A DNA stretch of 64,000 bases. Source: an uncultured Oscillospiraceae bacterium (GTDB lineage Bacteria > Bacillota > Clostridia > Oscillospirales > Ruminococcaceae). Shown here in pieces: positions 7,606 through 14,933 of the stretch. Every line of letters begins with the position of its first letter. The stretch's first letter is position 1. The notes under the pieces are model-generated. The model worked only from the letters and a program-made list of their open reading frames with translations, did not search any database and had not been told where the DNA came from. A program made the translations under genes and the position numbers. The stretch is from contig CAKSIT010000001.1 in the NCBI GenBank assembly GCA_934462925.1, forward strand, positions 1 to 64,000, given 5' to 3'.

Positions 7606-7632
7606 TATTGTATGCGCGGCGCGCAGATAAGT
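7606..7632 (-). promoter_or_regulatory. Sigma-K-like promoter of dpaAB
   Basis: On the minus strand AC (7632-7631), exactly 16 nt, then CATACAATA (7614-7606) match the sigma-K consensus AC-N16-CATANNNTA. In Bacillus the spoVF operon is under sigma-K, so position and function agree. Confidence 0.7.
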
Positions 7633-7646
7633 TACAGCGCGAAAAT

Positions 7647-7675
7647 CCCCGCCTGTCGTACAAGAACAGGCGGGG
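7647..7675 (-). terminator. Terminator of the acylphosphatase gene
   Basis: CCCCGCCTGT/ACAGGCGGGG (7675-7666 with 7656-7647) forms a 10-bp stem followed on the minus strand by ATTTTC. It separates acyP from the dpaAB promoter. Confidence 0.7.
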
Positions 7676-7694
7676 TAATACGGTTTATGGCGCG

Positions 7695-7982
7695 CTACCT
7701 TTCCCTTACGGAAAAATAGCGCTCGGAGTCGTCGAGCGGCAGCTTCTGCACGCTTATATGCTCAACGTTAATCCACATATTGTCGGGCGCGGCGGTTTTG
7801 GCGAGCAGCGCGTCTATGTCCGCGCGCTCGCCCTGAAGCTCGGCGGCAACGCTGCCGTCGGGGAGGTTCTCCACCCACCCCGTAAGCCCCAAGCGCATGG
7901 CGGCGCGGCTTACAAACGCGCGGAATCCCACTCCCTGCACTCTGCCCGTAAACGTAACGCGAAGCCTTGCAGGCTCTTTCAT
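7695..7982 (-). CDS. acyP: Acylphosphatase
   Basis: A 95-aa single-domain enzyme that hydrolyses acyl phosphates such as carbamoyl phosphate or 1,3-bisphosphoglycerate. The signature [12 protein letters not shown] contains the phosphate-binding loop and catalytic Arg21; [11 protein letters not shown] supplies catalytic Asn39. Length and motifs are complete. It is transcribed away from the divergent HAD hydrolase gene and ends at its own terminator, so it appears monocistronic. Confidence 0.93.
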   Translation of the reverse strand: MKEPARLRVTFTGRVQGVGFRAFVSRAAMRLGLTGWVENLPDGSVAAELQGERADIDALLAKTAAPDNMWINVEHISVQKLPLDDSERYFSVRER

Positions 7983-8001
7983 AAAATCACCTCTTTTCCG
8001 C

Positions 8002-8030
8002 TTGACGGCGCGCGCCTTTTGTGCTACAAT
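8002..8030 (+). promoter_or_regulatory. Sigma-A promoter of the HAD hydrolase gene
   Basis: TTGACG (8002-8007), a 17-bp spacer and TACAAT (8025-8030), about 35 nt before the ATG. Confidence 0.7.
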
Positions 8031-8071
8031 CAGACTATAACACTTGCGCTTTTGCGCGGAAAGGCGGCGGC

Positions 8072-8719
8072 ATGAGAGCGGCTGTATTTGATATAGACGG
8101 GACGCTTCTGGATTCCACGCCGCTGTGGGCGGGGCTTGGCGGGCGGTATCTCGCGCGGCACGGGTTTTCCGCGCCTAATATAGAGCGGCGGCTCGCCGAG
8201 CTTTCGCTTGAGGAGGGCGCGCGGCTGCTTTCCAACGAGTACACGCACGACGGCGCGCAGGCCGTTCTTGCGGAGCTGCGCGGCATAATGGAGCGCTTTT
8301 ACCGCGAGCAGGCGCGCCTTAAACGCGGCGCGGCGGAGCTTGTGGAGAGCCTGCACGCGCGCGGCTGGGCGCTGTCGCTTGCAACCGCGGGGGACGCGGA
8401 GCTGTCGCGGTGCGCGCTTACGCGCCTTGGGCTGTGGGAGCGCTTTCGCGGCGCTGCCGACTGCGCAAGGTACGGCGCGAAGACCTCTGCGGGGGTGTTT
8501 TTGGCGGCTGCGGAGCTTTGCGGCGCGCGCCCTTGTGAGTGCGTGGTGTTCGAGGACTCGCTGCACGCCGTTGTCACGGCGAAAAAGGCGGGGTTCGTTA
8601 CCGCCGCCGTGCGCGACGAGTCCGAGCCGCAGCAGGCGCTCTTAGCGCAGACGGCGGACTATTACCGCCGCGACCTTACGGGGTATCTCGAGCTGTTCTG
8701 CAATAACAAGGGGGGCTGA
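8072..8719 (+). CDS. HAD superfamily hydrolase (beta-phosphoglucomutase/phosphatase-like)
   Basis: A 215-aa HAD enzyme. Motif [11 protein letters not shown] lies at residues 6-15 with the Asp nucleophile; the helical C1 cap follows at about 20-75; motif II is SLATAGD, motif III lies near YGAKTSAG, and motif IV is [10 protein letters not shown]. It resembles the phosphatase/beta-phosphoglucomutase subgroup; the substrate is not readable. ATG 8072 follows a GGAAAGG-type site and preserves the motif position. The TGA lies inside the first arm of the terminator hairpin that borders repeat copy A4, so translation ends within the terminator stem. Confidence 0.88.
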   Translation: MRAAVFDIDGTLLDSTPLWAGLGGRYLARHGFSAPNIERRLAELSLEEGARLLSNEYTHDGAQAVLAELRGIMERFYREQARLKRGAAELVESLHARGWALSLATAGDAELSRCALTRLGLWERFRGAADCARYGAKTSAGVFLAAAELCGARPCECVVFEDSLHAVVTAKKAGFVTAAVRDESEPQQALLAQTADYYRRDLTGYLELFCNNKGG

Positions 8720-8730
8720 ATCAGTCCCCC
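8710..8730. terminator. Left copy of a duplicated terminator stem around A4
   Basis: GGGGGGCTGA...TCAGTCCCCC (8710-8730) is a hairpin containing the HAD stop codon. It is followed by element A4 instead of a T-run. A near-identical hairpin appears on the other side of A4. Confidence 0.75.
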
Positions 8731-8921
8731 TGAGACCGTCGAAAAACCCCCATACGGGGGTTTTCCGACGGGACATCCGCACTGCGCGCACGGTTTGACG
8801 GCTTGCCGCCAAACCGCACACTTGTGCGGATAGAAGTGTTTTTTGCCTCGGGAAGCCCGAGGCAAAAAAGTTATTTCAAAGCCCGCATACGCGGGCAAAA
8901 TGGACTTTTTCAACAGGCTGA
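8731..8921 (+). repeat. Family A multi-hairpin element, full copy (A4)
   Basis: This 191-bp copy has both ends (TGAGACCGTCGAAAAA and CTTTTTCAACAGGCTGA) and all internal hairpins. Its outer stem reads ATCCGCAC/GTGCGGAT, a compensated change from ATCCGCGC/GCGCGGAT in A2 and A6. It sits between the convergent HAD and rnfB genes. Confidence 0.95.
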
Positions 8922-8953
8922 GGGGGGCTGAAGCAGCCCCCCTTTTTATTTGT
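8922..8953. terminator. Right copy of the terminator, with T-run
   Basis: GGGGGGCTGAAGCAGCCCCCC (8922-8942, a stem with a 3-nt loop) followed by TTTTTATTT terminates plus-strand transcription. It can also serve the convergent rnf operon. It duplicates the stem at 8710-8730 with two differences. Confidence 0.85.
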
Positions 8954-8954
8954 T

Positions 8955-9764
8955 TTACTGGCATTCAGGAATTACGGTTATACACTTTCTCGGGCAGCTC
9001 TGCGCGCAGATACCGCAGCCCGTGCATTTTGCGTAGTCGATTGAAGCGTGGTTGTCGCTTACGGCTATAGCGCCTGCGGGGCATTTCTTCTCGCATATCT
9101 TACAGCCTATGCAGGAGTTCTTGCACAGGTCCTTTGCCACCTTGCCAACATCCTTGCTCGAGCAGCGCACGTCCACGCGCTGGCTTGCGGGGCGTATCAC
9201 TATAAGGCCGTTTGGACATACCGCCGCGCACTTGCCGCACGCGCCGCATTTTGAGGGGTTGACTACCGCGACGCCGTCTATAATGCTTATAGCGTCGTTG
9301 TCGCAGACCTTGGCGCAGTCGCCGTAGCCGTCGCAGCCCGTGCGGCACACGCCCTTGCCGTTGTAGAAGCGCTCTACCGCCGCGCACGAGGGCGTACCCG
9401 TGAAGATATAGCGCTCCTCTGTCGCGCCCTTGCAGCCGTTGCAGCGCACGAACGCGGTTTCCCTTACGGTTTCAAGCACCTGCGTGCCGAGTATCGCGGA
9501 TATCTTCTCAGAAGCCGCCGCGCCGCCGGGCTTGCAGCGGTTGGTGGGAGCTTCTCCCTTTGCGACGGCCTTTGCGTAGCCCTCGCAGCCCGAAAAGCCG
9601 CACGCGCCGCAGTTGGCGTTGGGCAGCGCTTCGAGTATCTGCGCTACCGTTTCGTCGCTTTCAACGAAGAATACCTTTGAGCCGATAACGAGAAGCACGC
9701 CCGATATCGCGCCGATAGCCGTGAAGATAAGCACGGGGAGAACGTATGTCATAAATATTCCCAT
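8955..9764 (-). CDS. rnfB: Rnf electron transport complex, ferredoxin subunit RnfB
   Basis: A 269-aa Fe-S subunit of the Rnf complex, which couples ferredoxin oxidation with NAD+ reduction to export of Na+ or H+. It has an N-terminal membrane anchor (residues 1-30), an Fe4S4 domain with NANCGACGFSGCEGYA, and several ferredoxin clusters, including CGACGKCAAVCP, CIGCKICEKKCP and CTGCGICAQSCP. The start ATG 9764 has GGAGGTG upstream. It is the last gene of rnfCDGEAB, the usual clostridial order, and lies 1 nt after rnfA. Confidence 0.96.
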   Translation of the reverse strand: MGIFMTYVLPVLIFTAIGAISGVLLVIGSKVFFVESDETVAQILEALPNANCGACGFSGCEGYAKAVAKGEAPTNRCKPGGAAASEKISAILGTQVLETVRETAFVRCNGCKGATEERYIFTGTPSCAAVERFYNGKGVCRTGCDGYGDCAKVCDNDAISIIDGVAVVNPSKCGACGKCAAVCPNGLIVIRPASQRVDVRCSSKDVGKVAKDLCKNSCIGCKICEKKCPAGAIAVSDNHASIDYAKCTGCGICAQSCPRKCITVIPECQ

Positions 9765-9765
9765 A

Positions 9766-10371
9766 TCACACACCTCCGAAAATGCCGTCCACAAGCCCGC
9801 CGAAGCCCAAGAACGAGAGCGATACTATCGAAGCCGCCACAAGCGTTATCGGCATTCCCTTAAACGTTTCGGGAACGTTGCAGCGCTCGAGCCGCGCGCG
9901 CACGCCCGAGAAGATGAGCATTGCCATCATAAAGCCAAGTCCCGCGCCGAGCGCGTTCACAATGCTTTCAAGGAAGGTGTAGCCCTCGTCGATATTGAGC
10001 AGCGTAACGCCCAGTACCGCGCAGTTTGTGGTGATAAGCGGCAGGTACACGCCAAGCGACTTGTAAAGCGCGGGTACGAACTTCTTAAGGAACATCTCTA
10101 TAAGCTGCACGAACACCGCGATAAGCAGGATAAAGAGGATAGTGTTGAGGTATTCAAGCCCCATAGGCACAAGGAACGCGTGGTAGAGCGGATATGTAAC
10201 GGCGCTTGCGCACACCATTACCGCGGTTACCGCGCACCCCATGCCAAGCGACCCCGAAGTCGTCTTCGACACGCCGAGGAACGGGCAGATACCGAGGAAC
10301 TTTGAGAGGACGAAGTTGTCTGTGAGAATACCCGTGAGGAGTATTATCATCATGCTTTTTGCAAGAGCCAT
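9766..10371 (-). CDS. rnfA: Rnf complex membrane subunit RnfA
   Basis: A 201-aa membrane protein with six transmembrane helices and the conserved NFVLSKFLGICPFLGVS and YLPLITTNCAVLG segments. These carry the cysteines of the intramembrane Fe-S site shared with RnfE. It belongs to the RnfA/NqrE family and is of normal length. Its start follows the rnfE stop with no gap, consistent with translational coupling inside the operon. Confidence 0.96.
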   Translation of the reverse strand: MALAKSMMIILLTGILTDNFVLSKFLGICPFLGVSKTTSGSLGMGCAVTAVMVCASAVTYPLYHAFLVPMGLEYLNTILFILLIAVFVQLIEMFLKKFVPALYKSLGVYLPLITTNCAVLGVTLLNIDEGYTFLESIVNALGAGLGFMMAMLIFSGVRARLERCNVPETFKGMPITLVAASIVSLSFLGFGGLVDGIFGGV

Positions 10372-11043
10372 TTACTTCTCCTCCTTTCCCTGAGAGGGGC
10401 AGCTTATGCAGCCTTCCTTGTTGGGACAGGCGGCGCAGCCTGCGGCCTCGGGCGGCTTTCTGTGCGCGATTTTGTTGACGACTGCGATAACGCACCCCAG
10501 CACGAAAAATCCGCCTGCGGGGAGAATGAATATCGTCATGGGCTGCACAAAATCGGGGCAGACCGTCATGCCGAACCATGTGCCCGACCCGAGTATCTCG
10601 CGGACAGAACCCATGATAAGCAGCGCCATTGTAAAGCCGAGACCGTTGCCCGCGCCGTCGAGCGCGGAGGCAAGCACGTTGTTCTTGCTGGCGAACATCT
10701 CCGCCCTGCCGAGGATAATGCAGTTTACCGTGATAAGCGGCAGGTACAGACCAAGCGCGCTGTACACCGCAGGGACGTACGCCTGCAAAAGCAGTCCCAC
10801 AAGCGTAACGAAGCCCGCTATTATAACGATATAGGCGGGCAGTCTTACCTGCTTTGGAATGACCTTTTTAAGCAGCGATATAACGACGTTCGAGCAGATA
10901 AGCACGAACGTTGCCGCAGCGCCCATGCCGATAGCGTTGGAAGCCATCGTGGTGAGCGCGAGCGTGGGACACATACCGAGGAGAGTAACAAGCGTGGGAT
11001 TCTCCTTGATAAGCCCCTTTGTAAATTCCTTCATATAGCTCAT
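10372..11043 (-). CDS. rnfE: Rnf complex membrane subunit RnfE
   Basis: A 223-aa membrane subunit paralogous to RnfA, with ENPTLVTLLGMCPTLALTT and LYLPLITVNCIILGRAEMFA holding the conserved cysteines. The ATG at 11043 shares its A with the rnfG stop (TGATG) and has a GGAGGTG site. The last 25 residues form a hydrophilic tail with four cysteines in a C-x2-C-x5-C-x2-C pattern (CAACPNKEGCISC), which could bind a metal; I do not know how common this is in the family. Confidence 0.95.
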   Translation of the reverse strand: MSYMKEFTKGLIKENPTLVTLLGMCPTLALTTMASNAIGMGAAATFVLICSNVVISLLKKVIPKQVRLPAYIVIIAGFVTLVGLLLQAYVPAVYSALGLYLPLITVNCIILGRAEMFASKNNVLASALDGAGNGLGFTMALLIMGSVREILGSGTWFGMTVCPDFVQPMTIFILPAGGFFVLGCVIAVVNKIAHRKPPEAAGCAACPNKEGCISCPSQGKEEK

Positions 11044-11612
11044 CAGAAAGCACCTCCGCATTTTTCATAGGCTGCAAGGGAAATGTTCACGGCTTCCGCC
11101 ACGCCCTTTGAGGAGAACGTAGCGCTTGTAACGGCCTGCACCTCGTTGTCCGCGGCAGGCTCGGTCTTTACTACAACCGCCTCGCCGCTTATCCCCGCGA
11201 ACTGCGCAAGGAACGACGGGTCTGCGGTTTTTGTGCCGAGTCCCGGGGTTTCCTCGCCCGTTGACACTATCGAAACCGCGGCAACAGCGCCGTCCTGCAC
11301 GCCCACAAGGATATCGAAGCCGTCCTTGTAGCCCTTGACAACCGTTTCAAATGCGAGAACGCCGTCGCTCCCGCGCCTTACGACCTTTGTTATCCGCGGG
11401 AATTCTTCCTCCGTAAGCACCGCGCGCCACTCGTCCGCGGGGACTACCGCGAAGCCGTCCGCGCTGCCGTATACCTCGGTTATCGCCGCGGAAAGCTCTG
11501 AGGTTATAACGCCCGAGGTGTCAACGTAGGTCATGTTGTACACGATTATTACGAGAGCGGAAATTATCGCCACGATAAGCGACAGAATGATTATAGGCTT
11601 TGCTGTGTTCAT
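11043..11612 (-). CDS. rnfG: Rnf complex FMN-binding subunit RnfG
   Basis: A 189-aa subunit with one N-terminal membrane helix (residues 6-28) and an FMN-binding domain facing the outside. Covalent FMN normally attaches to the Thr of an S/T-GAT motif. Here the motif is VTSATFSS, so Thr165 is the likely site, with Ser in place of the usual Gly. TGEETPGLGTK is the other family signature. It overlaps rnfD by 4 nt and rnfE by 1 nt. Confidence 0.95.
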   Translation of the reverse strand: MNTAKPIIILSLIVAIISALVIIVYNMTYVDTSGVITSELSAAITEVYGSADGFAVVPADEWRAVLTEEEFPRITKVVRRGSDGVLAFETVVKGYKDGFDILVGVQDGAVAAVSIVSTGEETPGLGTKTADPSFLAQFAGISGEAVVVKTEPAADNEVQAVTSATFSSKGVAEAVNISLAAYEKCGGAF

Positions 11613-12559
11613 TTTCTGCCCTCCTTCTGCGCGCCGAGCGCCTTTGGCATGGTGAAGCGCTCAATGAGCGGCGTAAGGCAGTTCATAACGAGTATGGAGT
11701 AGCTTACGCCCTCGGGGAGCGCTGCAAACTGCCTTATCGCGAACGTGATAAGCCCGCACCCTATGCCGAAAATAAGCTTGCCCTTGCAGGTAAGCGGGGT
11801 GGTGGAATAATCCGTAGCCATAAAGAACGCGCCCAGCACAAGGCCGCCCGACATGAGCTGATAGAGCGTGAACGTAAAGTCGAACCCGCTGTAAAGCAGC
11901 GAGCATACCGCGACCGTGCCTATAAACGCAAGCGGGGTCACGGGCTTTACAAGCCCCATAGCTATAAGGTAAACGCCGCCGACAAGAAGCGCTGCAACGC
12001 AGGTTTCGCCAAGGCAGCCGCCGCGAACGCCAAGGAACATATCAAGCAGGTTCGGCAGTTCCTCTGCCGAAGCCGCGAGCGGCGTTGCGGAGGAAACCGC
12101 GTCCGCGCTATCTCCGAGCCACGAAAGGGGCGCTGTCCAGCGCGTCATGCTTGCGGTGAACGACAGCATAAGCACGATACGCGCGGTTATGGCGGGGTTC
12201 GCGAAGTTCTGCCCGATACCGCCGAAAAGGCATTTTACTATAACGATTGCCACAAAGCAGCCGATAACCGCCATGTAAACGGGCAGGTCAACGGGCAGGT
12301 TGAACGCCAGCAGCATTCCCGTAACGATAGCCGAAAGGTCCGAAATTGTGTTGGGGCGCTTTGTCACAAGGCTGAACAGCCACTCGAAAAGCACGCAGCA
12401 GGTGCAGCAAATCACGGTAAGCACAAGCGCGCGCAGCCCGAAAATTATCGCAGCGGCGACAAGCGCAGGCAGCAGCGCGATTATTACGTTCAGCATTATT
12501 TTTTGGGTCGTCCAGCCGCTGCGAATATGCGGGGACGGCTCTACAAACAGCTTGCTCAT
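11609..12559 (-). CDS. rnfD: Rnf complex membrane subunit RnfD
   Basis: A 316-aa polytopic membrane subunit of the NqrB/RnfD family. The N-terminal SPHIRSGWTTQKIM, the loop FGGIGQNFANPAITARI and the FMN-attachment motif VSSATPLA (Thr159; Ser replaces the usual Gly of SGAT) are all present, as is the C-terminal MATDYSTTPLTCKGKLIFG. It overlaps rnfC and rnfG by 4 nt each (ATGA), a sign of tight translational coupling. Confidence 0.95.
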   Translation of the reverse strand: MSKLFVEPSPHIRSGWTTQKIMLNVIIALLPALVAAAIIFGLRALVLTVICCTCCVLFEWLFSLVTKRPNTISDLSAIVTGMLLAFNLPVDLPVYMAVIGCFVAIVIVKCLFGGIGQNFANPAITARIVLMLSFTASMTRWTAPLSWLGDSADAVSSATPLAASAEELPNLLDMFLGVRGGCLGETCVAALLVGGVYLIAMGLVKPVTPLAFIGTVAVCSLLYSGFDFTFTLYQLMSGGLVLGAFFMATDYSTTPLTCKGKLIFGIGCGLITFAIRQFAALPEGVSYSILVMNCLTPLIERFTMPKALGAQKEGRK

Positions 12560-13866
12560 GTGTTACCTCCTTGCTTTTTCTGTTCGGCGCTGCGCAGGAA
12601 GTCCTTTGCAAGCTGGTTCTTCTCCGCGAGCGGGCGCTTTGCGGGACATACGAAGCTGCACGCGCCGCAGTTCATGCACAGGTTTACCTTAAGGCGCTTG
12701 AGAGCCTCGGCGTCGCGCGCGTCGTAGGCGCTTTCAAGCTCGGTGGGCATAAGGTTTACGGCGCAGGCGCTCACGCAGCGTCCGCAGCGAATGCACGCGG
12801 TGGTCTGCGGTACGGGGCTGTCCGCAAAAAGCAGCACCGCGTTTGTGGTTTTCGCAAGGGGCGTGTCCGGGTCGAACGCGCAGCTGCCCATCATCGGGCC
12901 GCCCATAACTATGCGGTCGGGCTGCTTTATAAGCTCTACAAAGCCCACAACGCTGTGCAGAAGCGTCCCCACGGGTACAAAGAAGTTGCACGGGCGCTTT
13001 ACAACGTTGCCGTCTACGGTAATGCGGCGCTTAACGAGCGGCATTCCCGTTTTTATGTATTCGTCGATAAACGCCGCTGTGGACACGTTCATGACCATGC
13101 AACCTACGTCCGAGGGCAGTTTTCCCTCGGGGACTACGCGCCCCGTAAGCGAGTGGATAAGCACCTTTTCCGCGCCCTGCGGGTAGGCGGAGGGCAGCTT
13201 CTTTACGGTAATTTCTGGGTTTGCCGCAAGCGCCTTTGCAAGCTTTGTAATGGCTGCGGGCTTGTCTGCCTCAATGCCGATTACGGCGCGCGGTATTTCA
13301 AGGTACTTAAGCACGAGCTTTATGCCGCTTATTACGGCGTCGGTGTTTTCCATAAGCTCGCGGTAGTCGCTGGTGATGTACGGCTCGCACTCCGCGCCGT
13401 TGAGCAGCAGGTACTCTATGTGCGTTTTCTCGCGGTCGTAGCTCAGCTTAACGTGCGTGGGGAAGCCCGCGCCGCCAAGACCTATAGCGCCGCTTTCGCG
13501 CACGGCTTTTATAAAGTCCCCGCGCGAGGATATCTTCGGGGGCGCTATTCCCTCGAATACCTCGTCCTTGCCGTCGTTTTCGATTACTACCGTCCGACAG
13601 ACGCGCCCGCCGACGTTCATAACGTCCTTTATTTCCTTTACCCTGCCGCTTACGCCCGAATGCACGGGCGCGGACATGAACGCGGCGCTGTCGCCTATCT
13701 TCTGCCCGACCTTAACCTCGTCGCCTGCGCTCACGCAGGGTTCGCAGGGCGCGCCGATGTGCTGCGCCATGCTTATCGCAACCACCTCGGGCGAGGGTAT
13801 CCTGCGCGTTTTTTCCTCAGCCGACCCGCTGAAATGCGGCAGCTTAACGGAATGAAGCCTTGCCAT
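12556..13866 (-). CDS. rnfC: Rnf complex NADH-binding subunit RnfC
   Basis: A 436-aa peripheral subunit, the NADH/flavin module of Rnf. It contains an N-terminal barrel-sandwich domain, the glycine-rich nucleotide loop GAIGLGGAGFPTHVKL, the NGAECEPYITSDYRELMEN stretch, and two Fe4S4 clusters near residues 358 and 397 (CIRCGRCVSAC; CMNCGACSFVCPAKRP). It is the first gene of the operon; a short GC-rich hairpin lies in its leader 25-45 nt before the ATG, and a sigma-A promoter about 95 nt upstream. Confidence 0.96.
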   Translation of the reverse strand: MARLHSVKLPHFSGSAEEKTRRIPSPEVVAISMAQHIGAPCEPCVSAGDEVKVGQKIGDSAAFMSAPVHSGVSGRVKEIKDVMNVGGRVCRTVVIENDGKDEVFEGIAPPKISSRGDFIKAVRESGAIGLGGAGFPTHVKLSYDREKTHIEYLLLNGAECEPYITSDYRELMENTDAVISGIKLVLKYLEIPRAVIGIEADKPAAITKLAKALAANPEITVKKLPSAYPQGAEKVLIHSLTGRVVPEGKLPSDVGCMVMNVSTAAFIDEYIKTGMPLVKRRITVDGNVVKRPCNFFVPVGTLLHSVVGFVELIKQPDRIVMGGPMMGSCAFDPDTPLAKTTNAVLLFADSPVPQTTACIRCGRCVSACAVNLMPTELESAYDARDAEALKRLKVNLCMNCGACSFVCPAKRPLAEKNQLAKDFLRSAEQKKQGGNT

Positions 13867-13958
13867 GCCTTCACCGTTCCTTCCCTTAAAGCGGCGTGCG
13901 CCGCCTTAATAATATAAATAATGTATATGCTATGTTCAATTTTTGCATACATACATTT

Positions 13959-13987
13959 ATTTTAGCCGACCCGTGCGCAAAAGTCAA
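13959..13987 (-). promoter_or_regulatory. Sigma-A promoter of the rnf operon
   Basis: On the minus strand TTGACT (13987-13982), a 17-bp spacer and TAAAAT (13964-13959). The transcript leader is AT-rich, then carries a GGCGGC/GCCGCT hairpin shortly before rnfC. Between this promoter and the one at 14164 I see no gene. Confidence 0.75.
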
Positions 13988-14163
13988 GGGCTTTTAAGGC
14001 GTAAAGCGGAATTTTGTGGAATTTTGGCAAAAGGCACAAAACGCGGGCGCAAAATTCAGCACGCAAAAACGCTTACTATGCGGCGTTTGCACGCAGTACG
14101 TGTAAACAGGTGCAAAAATATCCCATTTATCTGTCGAATCCTGCGAAAAATGCGCGCGGGTTA

Positions 14164-14192
14164 TTGACAGATTTATGGATTTGGTTTATAAT
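14164..14192 (+). promoter_or_regulatory. Consensus sigma-A promoter of the Ter operon
   Basis: TTGACA (14164-14169), a 17-bp spacer and TATAAT (14187-14192) match the consensus fully, 80 nt before the first ATG. No other strong promoter is visible before 26.2 kb, so the eight genes downstream may be one transcript. Confidence 0.85.
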
Positions 14193-14271
14193 AAAATATG
14201 AGTACGGCGCAACAGGCGTTGTGCATTATTACAAAAATGTGGCAAGAATAATATTGTGGAGGTTTACAACG

Positions 14272-14913
14272 ATGTCAGATTATATCAGACGACTTCCGGT
14301 TTATCTTCTTCTTGATTGCAGCGGGTCTATGTCGGGCGAGCCGATAGAGGCTGTAAAGCAGGGCATAAAGGCGCTGCTTTCAGAGCTTCGCGGCGACCCG
14401 CAGGCGCTTGAAACGGCGGCGCTTTCCGTAATCACGTTCGACAGCAGCGCGCGGCAGATAACCCCGCTTACGGAGCTTATGCTGTTCAAAGAGCCTCAGC
14501 TTTCCGCAGGCGGCGCGACGGCGCTGGGCGGCGCGCTCAAGGTTCTTGCGGAGTGCATAAAGAACGAGGTGCGCACCTCCACCCCCACGCAGAAGGGCGA
14601 CTGGAAGCCGCTTGTATTCCTGCTGACGGACGGAGCGCCAACGGATAACCTTGACGAGGGGCTTGAAGCGTTAAAGGACGTGTCCACGGGCAACATAATA
14701 GCCTGCGGCGCGGGCGCTAACGCCAACACCAACACCCTCAGAAAGATAACGAACAACGTACTGCTGATGAACAACCTCACCGCAGGCGACATGGCGCAGT
14801 ATTTCGCATGGGTAAGCGGCTCTATCAAGGCTTCTTCCAAGAGCATTGACGCTAAGCCCGGCGAGGCTGTGGAGCTTCCGCCGCCTCCTCAGGGCTTCGT
14901 TATCGTGCCTTAA
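14272..14913 (+). CDS. terY: von Willebrand factor A domain protein, TerY type
   Basis: A 213-aa vWA domain with an intact metal-ion (MIDAS) site: DCSGSMSG at residues 15-22, a Thr in GGATALGGAL, and Asp in FLLTDGAPTDN. It ends with a proline-rich tail (ELPPPPQGF). TerY proteins of tellurite-type stress loci form a conserved triad with a PP2C phosphatase and a kinase; exactly those two genes follow. The role is thought to be metal-dependent assembly or signalling in the Ter complex. The start has GGAGG at 9-nt spacing. Confidence 0.85.
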   Translation: MSDYIRRLPVYLLLDCSGSMSGEPIEAVKQGIKALLSELRGDPQALETAALSVITFDSSARQITPLTELMLFKEPQLSAGGATALGGALKVLAECIKNEVRTSTPTQKGDWKPLVFLLTDGAPTDNLDEGLEALKDVSTGNIIACGAGANANTNTLRKITNNVLLMNNLTAGDMAQYFAWVSGSIKASSKSIDAKPGEAVELPPPPQGFVIVP

Positions 14914-14933
14914 CGGCGTATTTGGAGATTGAT

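Noticed and set aside
12571..13917. 448-codon plus-strand frame over rnfC
   Set aside because: Antisense shadow; rnfC has both Fe-S clusters and overlaps its operon partners.
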